Of a stretch of DNA of 64,000 nt, positions 1 through 10,817 are shown in pieces (position 1 is the stretch's first letter; each line of letters starts with the position of its first letter). Both the position numbers and the translations under genes were made by a program. Source of the stretch: Azolla caroliniana. Taxonomy: Eukaryota; Polypodiophyta. Under the pieces are notes generated by a model that was given only the letters and a program-made list of their open reading frames with translations, had not been told where the DNA came from and made no database searches. The stretch covers positions 4,588,001 through 4,652,000 of the forward strand of contig JBHGNT010000015.1 in the NCBI GenBank assembly GCA_043228905.1, written 5' to 3'.

Positions 1-660
1 TGTCAGAAGTTTGCATTCCCTCATCACAGCAGCAGAGACACAGAGCAAAAGGAACAGTGGCAACTAATTGAGGTGAATTTATGTAAAACATCTCTGTCAG
101 TAAAAAATTAGAGTGTTAAATGATTTTTGCTCAATCATGAAGATCATGAGTTATAAAGGTATCTTCATCCAGAGACAGAGGAAAAGGAATACAGGTCCAC
201 AGATTAGAGTACGATAATGAGACGAAACCACTGTATAGAGACATAATTCTGAAATTTTGGCAAGGGGCGAGACGCAGAGATACTGGGGCCTCAGAGTGTG
301 TAACAATAAGAATTAGTCGCATCACCAGCTCTGTGGAGCCTCAGCGAAATCCGCTAAATTTGTTTCTCATCAAAGAGCCTCAGTGAAATCTGCTAAAATT
401 GTTTCTCAGACTTCAGCCATAACCGAAAAAAAATGCAAGGATACAATCAAGCTTAACAATTGCTGTTAATAAAGCATCAGTTTCTAGGTCCCTCTTCCAG
501 CTCTGATATTAGGGTTTGCAGGTTGACTGAATGGAAGCTACCATGGAAATCAAAACGTCTGCCAGTCGATCACATCTCCACCTCTGCAGCTCTTCTGTCT
601 CTTTATAAACATCTCGAAACCCTAGCTTTGTCATTCCCCTTTCACACTTGTCCGGACACC
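1..660. repeat. Diverged duplicated non-coding segment, copy A
   Basis: This segment shares scattered strong matches, in the same order, with 5261-5800. They include the opening TGTCAGAA-type stretch, the GGCCTCAGAGTGTGTAACAAT block (near 290 and 5500), the CAGCGAAATCCGCTAAATTTG block (near 340 and 5550) and CTTGTCCGGACAC near 645 and 5787. Inside copy A the block at 336-374 is repeated at 375-409 (period about 39). AAACCCTA/TAGGGTTT telo-box-like motifs lie near 509, 617 and 713, which suggests promoter-derived DNA. No credible long ORF is present; a gene entering from the left cannot be excluded. Confidence 0.6.
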
Positions 661-819
661 GCCTGCGATCTTCGCGGATTAAGACCCCTTTTTTTCTTTT
701 TAAGTGTTTTAGCACAACCCCTAACCCTAATATCACCACGAATCGGGTATTGTCCGAATTCCCCGTGACCGCTTCAAACCATACAAGGGAAGGAACCAAC
801 ACCACATGTGGTTCAGATA

Positions 820-1499
820 TGTTGGAATTAATGAATTGTGTCTAAACTTGAAGCAGTAATGCGATGTCGTGGAACAAACCGGCCATAGGAGGAAATGGGA
901 GCCCTAGCGCGTGAACGGGGGTCTTACACGGATACGCACCAATTTAAGTTAATGTACATTATATAAGAATAGGTCGGCGTGATGTAAATATAAACATATT
1001 AATAGGATTAGCAAATCAAGGCGTATCTATGTCCGAAGGGACAAAGAATAAAAGGTGATGTAACTAGGATGTAACGGCCCACCCTCATCGGCCTATAAAA
1101 AGGGGGAAAGAAAGACGGAGAGCGGAGGGCATTTTTGGAGGAGGAGGAAGTGTTGTCGGACTAGGAACCGAGCACTGTTTCATCTCTGTTGTAATCTCTA
1201 CAGGCTTCTTGGTTGGTTGCCTCTGCTTGCGTGGGAAGCTCGTGTGCTTTCGGCAAGGCCCCACTGTGTATCCCTAGGTGTGTGTGTGTATGTGTGAGTG
1301 TATTTGGTTGGTCGTCGGCGCGCCGGTTGTAATCTCAACAAGGTTGTAATCACTAACTAGTAGTAATTGGTTCTTCTTGAGTTGCATTTCCCTGGTTCTT
1401 GTCATTCCATCTCTTCTCTTCTCCCTCTTCTTTCGCTCACTCCTCGGTTCAGGGCCCCCGCGGTCTCGCCTTAGTTTCCTATGCGCACACGTAACAACA
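820..1499 (+). mobile_element. Probable solo LTR or orphan LTR (about 680 bp)
   Basis: The segment starts TGTTG and ends CAACA, a perfect short terminal inverted repeat as in LTRs. A TATA box (CCTATAAAAAGGG) lies at about 1092, followed by a long non-coding leader-like stretch with a (GT)n run near 1280 and a CT-rich end. No 5-bp target duplication is visible (left flank AGATA, right flank CGACA) and no primer binding site follows. It is therefore either an old solo LTR or a detached 5' LTR of the decayed copia to its right. The plus orientation is inferred from the TATA box. Confidence 0.5.
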
Positions 1500-1570
1500 C
1501 GACAACGATTTAATGTCAATTATACGTTTGAGAACCAATGGAGCCAGACTGATACTCCATTATGGGAGCA

Positions 1571-1782
1571 TGAGATCGATTATATTTGATGCTCGCATGG
1601 TCTAGAAGTGTTGATTTTATGATGTGGAAGTGTAAGGTTGCATTTATTCCTTCAAATGATGGAATGCATGTGGGTATGAGATCGATCATATTTGATGCTC
1701 GTGTGGTCTATAAGTGTTGCTTATATGGAGTGGAAGTGTAAGCTAGCATTTATCCCATCAGAGGATGGAATGCAACTAAGGA
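1571..1782. repeat. Two-copy tandem repeat, period 106 bp
   Basis: Two adjacent diverged units (1571-1676 and 1677-1782) both begin TGAGATCGAT and contain ATATTTGATGCTCG, a GGAAGTGTAAG block and a GATGGAATGCA block. No coding signal is clear. It lies between the solo-like LTR and the decayed copia. Confidence 0.75.
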
Positions 1783-1907
1783 ATTTCATAAATTGTACTT
1801 ATGCAAACAGTTGGGAGATAAGACCTCTATGTCCCGATAAGAAAAATATGTGCTCGGCCTGTACAAGGTACAAATAACTAATAAGATCCAAATAATGGTT
1901 CCAAAAT

Positions 1908-4330
1908 ATGAGAGGGCTTGAGCGACTTGATTATTCAAGAGTGGTATGGACGACTCAAGACACCCAATCCAACAATTCGAAAGATGTGCCTTTCCGCCAT
2001 TCTACTAAAAAGGGGTACATGAGGAACATCTTGCGTATCCCAAGGATCATGAAAAATCTTCTCTTGGCTGGACAAATTCTCGAGCAAGGAATGCAAGTTC
2101 TATTCAACCGAGGAGGTTGCTTCATTGACGACAAAGTTCAACTTATTGCTTGTGGACATAGAGAAGGTCGAATGTTCATCCTCAACACAAATAAGATCAA
2201 ATTAACCATGTACTCAAGATCAAGTCTGACATCGACTTGTGGCAATGAAGAATCAGCCACATTAACCTTCAAAAAAATCGGGCAATGCAACTAAAAGGAG
2301 TAGTCAATGGTTTGCCAAAGTTCGACTTGAAGAAGGTCGATTGAGTATGCCAGACATGCCAACTAAGAAAAGAAAAAAGCCTTACCTTCCCAAATGAGTG
2401 AAATCTAACTAACGACTTACTCGACATGATCCACTCAAATGAATTGGTCAATTCCATGCTTAGAATCCAATGGAGGAATAGAATAGTTTGTAGAGAAGTT
2501 CACAATAGACCTACAAAATGAAGGCATATGTCGAGAATTCACTCGTGAGTTGTTGGCACACACCTCAACAAAACAAAGTTGCACAAAAAGAACATGCAAA
2601 GGCAATATGCACAATCATCTATTTAATGAATTGATCCATGATGGAGGGAGTTAATGATGTATCCCTACATGAGAAGTACTTTAGGAAAAAACAGAATCTT
2701 TCGCACATCAAGGTCTTTGGCATCATCGCATACATCCATGTACCCGATGAGAAGAGACAAAAGTTTCTTGACCCAAAATCGAATAAGTGCATCTTCATCA
2801 GATACTTGTTCGAACGAAAAGGGTACAAGTGCTTCAACCCCATGACTAGTCAAGCTCAAGCTATTTGAGGTGTAATTTTTCAACGAGACAACATCATGGT
2901 ATAGAGTAACCACATTGACACACGACATGCCAAAAACATCTGACTCCAATTCAGACAATAGAGAATGATCACTACAACTAAGTGCACTAGAATCATTGTC
3001 GAGTCATCAAAGCCTGACTTGGAATGAAAAAGACTAGAACAAGGTATCATCATGAACCCAAGTTGATAAACGAAAGGCAAATCAAAGATGCTCAAATATG
3101 AAAATTGGGAATATGGCCTTCAATAATAGTGATTCCAAAAACTCACCCTGAACGATAAAGAGAGTTTTGTGAACCCAACACATAGATGCCAGGAGTTAAG
3201 AAAGCCCTTGAATCAATAAACCAAAAGCTTCACTAAACAACTTGGCAAAAGAATCTGATCGTGAGGTTCATTATCATTATAGGAACTTTTCCCATCTTCT
3301 AAGCAAGAGAAGGCAATTGATTGCCCACAGGTATACAAAATCAAGTACATTGTTGATGGCACTATCAAACTTGTAGGAAAAGGCTATGCTCAAATGCATG
3401 GGATCGACTACATGCTAAAACATGTTGTCAAGAGTACTTTTCACAGGGGATGGTAGAAGAAGTCTACATGTAGTATACCGATTGAAAATGTCCCTCAATA
3501 GCTTGAAACAAGCTTCAAGGGCGTGGCACTCGAAGATTCATAGTCAAACAACTCATTGTGTGTTCAAAATATTGAACAAGGCCCGCTTTTTACAATCTCG
3601 TATGTTAGACGATCTCGTCCTAAGACGAGAGAGCCTCGAAGACATCAAGTAACACAACTTTCCAACAAGTTTGGAATGAAGGATATGGACAAGGTCCATT
3701 ACCTTCCTATGAATTTAAGTCTTCCAAACACCTGACAAGATCTTACTAACACAACACAATTACATTCTGGGCCTATTGTTCAAATTTAACATGGCCAAAT
3801 GTAAGCCCATCTCGACCCCTCTTGATCACTACTTAAAGTAGAACAAAAACTTTATCTACAAGACTACACAATATAGTCAAATAATTGGGAGACTCATGTA
3901 CTTCCCTATCATTAGAACCAATCTACGCTAAGCTGAGCCACTTAAATAGTTCAAAACAAGTATTGTGATACAATAACAACACCCTCAATCATGACTCTTC
4001 TACCAAAAGAATGATGTTATTTTAAACTCAAAGGATTACAAATTCAAATTGGCCTGGAAACACTACAAGCCACAAATCAACATCCAAGTTCTCATCCAAT
4101 AGCAAGGCACAACCTACATTGTACTCTAGGGGTGCACCTATTGCAGCATGTGAAGCCACTTGGCTCAAAAGACTACTAAACAATTAGAATAAATACAATG
4201 TTTCACGCTTGGGCCAATCTTTCTTTCTTCCTATTGACAGCTCTCAAAGAGCTTCACCAATGCATGCTCAATCTGCCAAACTAAAGAAGCATTGAGAAAA
4301 CATGCTTGACCTATTGCGCTTGAAAGGGAG
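1908..4330 (+). pseudogene. Highly decayed Ty1/copia polyprotein
   Basis: Domain pieces occur in the copia order but with many stops and frameshifts. 1908-2294 has the pre-integrase region (MRNILRIPRIMKN and GMQVLFNRGGCFID-type text). About 2250-2400 has the integrase zinc region and linker. 2638-2868 has the integrase C-terminal part, including IKVFGIIAYIHVPDEKRQKF and CIFIRYLFERKGYKC. About 3320-3650 has reverse-transcriptase fragments (GKGYAQMHGIDY, then a broken SLKQA region). About 3790-4300 has RNase H remnants such as MAKCKPISTPLD and a broken SQRASPMHAQSAKLK region. No flanking LTR pair could be matched. This is an old dead copy, older than the nested elements downstream. Confidence 0.85.
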
Positions 4331-4904
4331 TGATAAAGCTTCACCAAATGCAGTGTGATTGGTGCATTTCAACAAATGTAATATAATGGTCACATTGGCT
4401 CAATGTAATGTGATGACTTCTTGTGCGTGCTATTTTCTTTCCCCGTATTGTGAGTGTTTTTACTAACAAATTCTTCTGAATGTTTAAAACCCACATCAAG
4501 TTTAGTTGAATAATGTTATAGAGACGGTTTATTGTTGGTCCTTATTGTCACAAGGCAACCATCCAAAAGGCAACTTCTATAATGACTTGCACAATTCGGT
4601 ATTTCCTGTCGCCAACTGTAAGAAAGCCTGAATGACTATTGAATTTCTGTTTAACCTAACATATAGTCCTTTGTCCCCAGTGCCCACATAATAAAATTCG
4701 TAGAGCTTGACAGAGTTCTAGACCATACCTCACACCGTTAACCTAATGACTACAGGAAAGCAATACTGCATTGCCAAAAATGATCTTGTTTGGAATTAGC
4801 CATGGAAGCTAGTTCGTTCCTCTTCCTCAAACTATATTTCTGTAATAATAATAATACGGCACACATTATCAGTCATCTTGCTAATGTGTAATTCTCTCAG
4901 TGTC
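4331..4904. other. AT-rich intergenic sequence, no recognised feature
   Basis: The stretch follows the decayed copia RNase H remnant. No ORF, LTR end or repeat could be supported. It may hold the decayed 3' end of that copia. Confidence 0.4.
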
Positions 4905-5200
4905 TTATGGTTTTCTGATGTCCACATGTGAAGAGTTTCCTAGGTCTTCGATACCATTAGATCAAAACTGAAACTGATGGCTACAGATGGGAGACAAATT
5001 CATAAGGTACATTCCACGCCTAATGTCTAGAGATCACATATTGCGTAATGTCTTATATTTGTCTCATGTACACATGTGAAGAGCTTCCCTGGTCTATAAT
5101 CCCATCAGAGCAGAACTGAGATTCATGACTACACATTGGAGATTAAATTTATCAGGTACATTCTACACCTAATAGCTACAGATCCCATATTGTGTGCTCA
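4905..5200. repeat. Two-copy diverged tandem repeat, period about 148 bp
   Basis: The motif CACATGTGAAGAG occurs at 4923 and 5071. Each copy continues through matching blocks (GGTCT, CCATCAGA/CATTAGA, GGAGA, AGGTACATTC, CACCTAAT/CGCCTAAT, ATCCCATATTG/ATCACATATTG). The second copy runs straight into duplicated segment B at 5261. No coding sense is apparent. Confidence 0.65.
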
Positions 5201-5260
5201 GATAGATGCATCTACGTTCACAGAGGAGGACTTTCAAGGGAACTCCCCTCATACAAGAGG

Positions 5261-5800
5261 TGTCAGAAATCTGCAATCACTCATCATAGCAACAAAAATA
5301 CTTGTTCTTAAAACATCTATCAAAGATATTTCAAAACCCGGAGAATTCCAAGTTCTCAACTCATCTTCAAATGTGGAAATAGTCGGAAACCCTAACAAAC
5401 AAACAGCTATTATTTAGCGGCAGCGGACAAAGACTGCAAACACAAGTAATGAACCTATGATGAAACCACATATCAATCTGCAACGTGATGGGCAGACAAG
5501 GCCTCAGAGTGTGTAACAATAGAATCTGTAACATCACCAGCTCTATGAGGAGCATCAGCGAAATCCGCTAAATTTGTGTGTCATCATGGGCCTTCTCCCA
5601 TACAACGCCATTAAAGCTTTACAGACGACGATAGCCCTGATTGACATACTACATTACTGCATTGCAAGAATCAGTATGCCCAGATTGGTCCTCGGGCAAT
5701 TGGAATCACGACCTCTACCTTGGAGGCAGAGTGATCGGATTGGCTTTATATAGCACATTAGCCCTAACTCGTACTCAGGTTTCCCACTTGTCCGGACACA
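5261..5800. repeat. Diverged duplicated non-coding segment, copy B
   Basis: This is the counterpart of 1-660 with the same order of conserved blocks. It also has an AAACCCTAA telo-box-like motif (about 5389) and CTTGTCCGGACAC (about 5787). The copies are too diverged for a recent event. Together they suggest duplication of a promoter or 5' gene region about 5 kb apart, later split by copia insertion. Confidence 0.6.
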
Positions 5801-7078
5801 AACTCTCTAGATGAACTTAGCTTTCACAAAGACACACACATTGCCCTAATATAAGTCCCGGGAGTATCTAAGTATCACTGTTCTAATACAATCCTCTATA
5901 TATGCCTTCTTTGATCACGTCTGACTTATGCTTTTCACACATCTTCGACCAAAACCCAATCCTTGCACGAATTTCTCCCGCGGTCATGATGTGCACTCTC
6001 GATCGTGGCATTCCATTTGAAAAATTTGTGAACAACAACAGTTGCTACTCACTTTCACATGTTATACAATAATAAAATCTCTCTCTTTGCAAGCAACAAC
6101 AAAATGTGAAAGAAATCCTTTCCTATGTGCATCGGCCCTTCGTTGTGCTCTTGCTTCGAGATTACATCTAGGGGATGATAGCAATGACAAGGTAAGTTCA
6201 TTTGGTTCTATTCCATCCTCTCGCATTTTCCTATAACGAAACAACACCCTAAAAATTGTGTTCACACAAGTCTAAGAAACACAAGCTCTGTTTCTCAAAT
6301 ATTACCACATTTGGCATGTGTTCTTATGATCAAGTTTTGAACAATGACTTTAAAAACAAACCCATTCCGCTTGTCTGCATTGTAAAATCATTTTGCCCAA
6401 TTTGCAATGTTAAGTTAATAGGTAGTTGCCTTTCTCGCGCGATGTGAGATAATGTATTCGGTCATGAATGAATCAAGTGACAAATTATGTACGTTTTGCC
6501 TCAAACAAGTCAAGTCTTTATATCACACTCTACTGTAATGTTCCACCTCCTATCGCATTCAAGCTTGCTTTCCCCACATTTTTTAGTCGAACCTTTTCCT
6601 ATGTACATTTCTCTCTTTGTCATCATTTGCACTCATGATTGGAGCATTCATTACTAAAAGTCTTGACCATCAAGAGCCACTTACCAACTCACATACTACA
6701 TGATGCTTAATCCTAGTTCTATAAGTCATTCATTGTTTGAGGATATGATTATAAAATTCATTAGCCTAAATAATTTGCTTCATAGTTGAACCTTGTCACC
6801 ATTCAAAGGAAATTAACAAATAAATCAATATTGTGCTCATATACATTTAGGCTGAGGTGTCTGTCAAATCACTTGTGTATGTTCAAATTGACACAGGACA
6901 GATCCCCTAAGCATAACTCATCGACTGAAATCAATTGAGCATATCGATAGAAGGAACTAAACAAAACCTCTGAAATAACCCACAGGTAAGGTACATTGAA
7001 ACCCAAAGGGATTGGGAGAAATAGATAACTTGGGTATGTCAGAGTTTTTCCCTAGACATTGTTTGGATTACAGCATAT
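5801..7078. other. Intergenic sequence without a supported gene
   Basis: AT-rich sequence with only short ORFs on both strands. A minus-strand reading near 6180-6240 briefly resembles one pentatricopeptide repeat (KMREDGIEPNELT). It is a single motif without neighbours, so I do not annotate a gene. Confidence 0.5.
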
Positions 7079-7343
7079 GAGATGTCATTATAGTAGAACA
7101 AGAAGTTAAATTCCGCTAAATCCTGATGCCTTTCATGTTACACAGTTTAAACTACAAAACGAAATCAATTGTGAAACCATGGCTACAATGGACTTTTGCC
7201 ATATAAATTCCTTTTTTATACCAGTTCAAAAATAAAATTCTGCAACACAAAAAGTGTTTGCATAAGAGTATATGAGAGGTAATTATTTAACACAAGTTAC
7301 ACCCCTCTAAATCCTGATGCTTTTCCGAGTTACACTGTGTCTA
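7079..7343. repeat. Diverged direct repeat pair about 190 bp apart
   Basis: 7079-7150 and 7271-7343 share a GAGAnGTnATTAT start, an ACAAG...TTA stretch, and CTAAATCCTGATGC followed by a TTACAC(A/T)GT motif. They lie just before the 231-bp array, so local duplication has occurred more than once here. Confidence 0.5.
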
Positions 7344-7492
7344 CCAGAAGCTTTGCTCAAACCCTACATATGCACTTCCAGCACAAGCAAAAACTTTAGT
7401 CATTTGATAGAAGTCATGAAGGCATAATAAGAAATAAGGTATTAAAATATGAAAAATGTTGCAGAAGAATAAAGTAAATATCTCATATTTCG

Positions 7493-8642
7493 CCATAAAC
7501 CTGTTGTGCTTATAAAATAGAAATTCAAAAACTAGGCTTAGCAAGAATGATGAACTTACAAACTTGTGGATTTGTTTTTAAGGCCAGTATATTAACAACA
7601 AACTCAGGTTCGGGAGGATTGAGCGAAATGCAAATATATGTACATAACAAAAATTACTACACAAGCATGTGCTTCTGTATTATGCATGATTTGAATGTCA
7701 TGTTGCATGATAAATACAACATGACGTAAACCTGTAGTCCTTATAAAGTGGAAATTCAAAAACTCAGCTTAGCAAGAATGATGAACTTGCAAACTTGTAG
7801 ATTTGTTTTTAAGGCCAGTATAAATATGACAAACTCAGGTTAGGGAGGATTGAGAGAAATGCAAATATATGTACATAACAAAAATTACTACACAAGCATG
7901 TGCTTCTGTATTATGCATGATTTGAATGTCATGTTGCGTGATAAATACAACATGACGCAAACCTGTAGTCCTTATAAAGTGGAAATTCAAAAACTCAGCT
8001 TAGAAAGAATGATGAACTTGCAAACTTGTAGATTTGTTTTTAAGGCCAGTATAAATATGACAAACTCAGATTAGGGAGGATTTAGAGAAATGCAAATATA
8101 TGTACATAACAAAAATTACTACACAAGCATGTGCTTCTGTATTATGCATGATTTGAATGTCATGTTGCATGATAAATACAACATGACGTAAACCTGTAGT
8201 CCTTATAAAGTGGAAATTCAAAAACTCAGCTTAGCAAGAATGATGAACTTGCAAACTTGTAGATTTGTTTTTAAGGCCAGTATAAATATGACAAATTCAG
8301 GTTAGGGAGGATTGAGAGAAATGCAAATATATGTACATAACAAAAATTACTACACAAGCATGTGCTTCTGTATTATGCATGATTTGAATGTCATGTTGCG
8401 TGATAAATACAACATGACGCAAACCTGTAGTCCTTATAAAGTGGAAATTCAAAAACTCAGCTTAGCAAGAATGATGAACTTGCAAACTTGTAGATTTGTT
8501 TTTAAGGCCAGTATACATATGACAAACTCAGGTTAGGGAGGATTGAGAGAAATGCAAATATATGTACATAACAAAAATTACTACACAAGCATGTGCTTCT
8601 GTATTATGCATGATTTGAATGTCATGTTGCGTGATAAATACA
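7493..8642. repeat. Tandem array, five copies of a 231-bp unit
   Basis: The marker AAATGCAAATATATG occurs at 7625, 7857, 8088, 8319 and 8550, giving spacings of 232, 231, 231 and 231. The array starts near 7493 with a diverged copy (CATAAACCTGTTGTGCTTATA) and stops abruptly at 8642 inside TGATAAATAC. Units alternate between two versions: units 1 and 3 have GTTGCATG and GACGTAAAC, units 2 and 4 have GTTGCGTG and GACGCAAAC, and unit 5 is again GCGTG. Each unit carries a short ORF of about 74 codons closed by a TAG. Because the period is divisible by three, these ORFs recur in the same frame. I regard them as incidental. The array lies about 1.4 kb beyond the 3' end of the ATP synthase subunit gene. 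Confidence 0.97.
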
Positions 8643-10045
8643 TTAAGTATTGTAAAGAAGCATGTTTGATAATAAAAAATTAACAAAGGAGGAAGCAGAA
8701 CTTGGCAGTGAAACTCAACACTAGGTGCAGATAACTATACCTCTATTACGTTTTGCAATATGAAAGTCCTCTAATAGTGAGAAAAGTTCATAAGATAAAG
8801 AAAGCAAAATTTGAATGTTTTTAATCCAATAAAGAAAGCCGGATTTGAGAGTCTAGGTTACATTGTGTATATTTACAGAACCATTTCAACAGTGATATTA
8901 TTTTGGTAGCTTTAGAAACTCCAGCTACTAGTGTATCGAAAAGAAATTATGTCCAATGGGTGTATATGCTATAAATAAAGAAATGAAATAACATGGAATA
9001 ATTGAATATAATCATGACAGAAATTGAAGTTTGGTTCTCCAGTTCAGATAAAAGCCTAAAATAAACGCTAAAATCAGTGCATGCAAACTGGCAAATTAAG
9101 CCATTGACAGATAAGGTGGTGTTCCTACTCGATGCATTGTGCCACTGATTGAGCCCAAAGCTACCACCTCTTCCTAAGTAAGACACAAATAATAAGGTAT
9201 ATTATATAAGTTATCAATTTCTCATTTATGCATAGACTGTTATTAAACAGCATTGTTTCATCATAATGCAATGTCATGTGAGCTTATAAGTTGTCCAAAA
9301 TAAAGTTGTATTCCATCTCCTGATTATTATAATCATGGCATGAATGAAGCTATCTTTTGCCCATGTGCAAATAAAATGTGAGTTCAATTTTGACATCAAT
9401 CACAACAGCAGAAAAAGATGCAGGAATTAGACAAAGATCAATGGAAACCTTGTAGAAAAAGTAACAATATGGTGATATAGGAAACAGCAGAACACGCAAA
9501 GCTGAACTGGCAACTTATACAGAATGGAAAAAAGCGTGAAGCTTTTGGCAATAACGCATAAAAAATGAGATATAATCTTTCTCAACAGCACAAAAGGATT
9601 GAAGCATTTCATCAGATTGAAAACAAAAAGAACTTAGAACAGAACGTCATAATAGACAATGGATCAGGAAAAACAAAAATCATTTGCTCACTTAGTTAGT
9701 AAAGAACGATTAATTCATATGGCATTAATTTTTTTCGTAGTTTTGCTTTGTTTTCAACGTTGTGATCTTATCTATTAAAAGATGGTAGCTTTTGCCAAAG
9801 TATCTACCAAATAAACTGAGATCTAATTTTTCTCTAAACAGAGCAAAAAGATGCATGCAATGCACAAAGATCAATGAAAACCTTTTGAACAAAACAAAGA
9901 AAAAAACTCTCGACTACTGCACAACGAATGTGATGTCAACAACATAACGATTCAAGAGAACTCTTGCAACGAATAAAGAACATGACCATACAATACCACA
10001 AAGAAACAGGAAGGTTGTTTGTCAAAATACCTGGATCTTTTTCAT
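8643..10045. other. Intergenic/3' flank of the ATP synthase subunit gene
   Basis: AT-rich sequence with no supported ORF. A diverged direct repeat of about 50 bp is seen at about 9409-9460 and 9843-9890 (AAAGATGCA...ACAAAGATCAATG(A/G)AAACCTT). The part next to 10046 presumably holds the 3' UTR and polyadenylation region of the minus-strand gene, with several AATAAA-like motifs, but the end cannot be fixed. Confidence 0.45.
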
Positions 10046-10330
10046 TTAATGGCCACCGTGGTGGTCTTTGCCATGCTTAGCCTGTTCTTCGAGATGCGCA
10101 AGATGGCGGCGTTCGTGAGGCAAAGCTACGAAATAAGAGAAAACTCCAATGCCGATAAGTACGTGATGGAGAGGTTTGATGCTTCCCGTCTGCAAGTACT
10201 TCTTATTGTATTCATCAAAGAAGTCTGACACTGCTTTCTTCGCCTTCTCGCGATTTAGAAGAGGCTTGATATGATCAGGAACCTCTCGCACCTTCACGCC
10301 ACGTAGACTTTTGAGGAATTGCATCGCCAT
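10046..10330 (-). CDS. Mitochondrial F1Fo-ATP synthase small membrane subunit (Fb15/ATP17-like)
   Basis: A 94-codon single-exon ORF starts at the ATG at 10328-10330 (MAMQFLKSLRGVKVREVPDH) and ends with TAA at 10046-10048. The sequence has the conserved VPDHIKPLL stretch (about 17-25), the KKYLQTGSIKPLHH region (about 43-56), one membrane segment (about 53-70, LIGIGVFSYFVAL), a LPHERRHL motif right after it, and a His-rich tail (KDHHGGH). This matches my recollection of the plant protein called fiber protein Fb15 or ATP17, a plant-specific small subunit of mitochondrial complex V in the inner membrane, usually about 90 residues. The ORF extends 55 codons upstream in frame, but that part is CT-rich leader, so the internal Met with a family-like N terminus is chosen. 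No damage is seen. It is the only apparently intact host gene in the window. Confidence 0.85.
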   Translation of the reverse strand: MAMQFLKSLRGVKVREVPDHIKPLLNREKAKKAVSDFFDEYNKKYLQTGSIKPLHHVLIGIGVFSYFVALPHERRHLAHLEEQAKHGKDHHGGH

Positions 10331-10600
10331 GGATTCTCTTTTCTCTGAGTGTGTATGGTTTCTGTGTGCAGGGATCACAGGGGGAACCCTAATCTCTTTC
10401 TCTGTGCGCGTCTGTATGCGTGCGGGTCTCTGTGCAGAGATCGCAGAGGAAACCCTAATCTCTGTCTCTGTCTCTCTGTGGTTTCTTCGCTGCAATCAAA
10501 TCTTAGTTTTATAATGTTTTAATTATGTCTCATGTTTAAAGAATTCACATATTTGGGCCCCTTCCCAAAATGACCAAAACGATATATATATACGTAGATT
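10331..10600 (-). promoter_or_regulatory. Promoter and 5' leader of the ATP synthase subunit gene
   Basis: Read on the minus strand, a TATATATATA box lies at about 10581-10592. A GGCCCA site II element (TGGGCC on plus) lies at 10554-10559. Two telo-box motifs (AACCCTAA at 10385-10392, AAACCCTAA at 10450-10458) follow, within a leader rich in AGAGAC repeats. The two telo-boxes sit in an imperfect duplication of about 65 bp that also repeats GATC(A/G)CAG(G/A)G and TCTCTGTG(C/T). Site II plus telo-box is a known arrangement for plant nuclear genes for mitochondrial and translational proteins, which fits the product. Confidence 0.6.
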
Positions 10601-10817
10601 GACCCATGCTCGATATTCGTGAAATTCGGGTTTACAAAACCATTCGTTTTAATTTTATATTGTGAAATGCACATAAGGGTGGCACAAAGGAACACATGTA
10701 CACCACAACATGAAGGCATGCACTTGCACCAAAGGGACACCACATTTTCCCCCTGAGAGAAACAAGGAGTTTTACGCCATGGGGAAAGGATAGGTGCCAG
10801 AAATGGGCTTGGGGTGG

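Noticed and set aside
509-805. Minus-strand ORF of 98 codons in duplicated segment A.
   Set aside because: No recognisable domain, not preserved in the duplicate at 5261-5800.
6062-6265. A minus-strand ORF with a pentatricopeptide-repeat-like stretch (KMREDGIEPNELT).
   Set aside because: Only one motif of about 16 residues, no neighbouring repeats, and the rest of the ORF looks random.
7493-8642. Possible CRISPR-like or gene-family array.
   Set aside because: Units are 231 bp, contiguous with no spacers, and the short ORFs in each end at the same TAG. It is a plain tandem repeat in a plant genome.
10331-10495. N-terminal extension of the ATP synthase subunit (55 more in-frame codons).
   Set aside because: The extension is CT-repeat leader with telo-boxes, not conserved-looking protein; the family starts near the internal Met.
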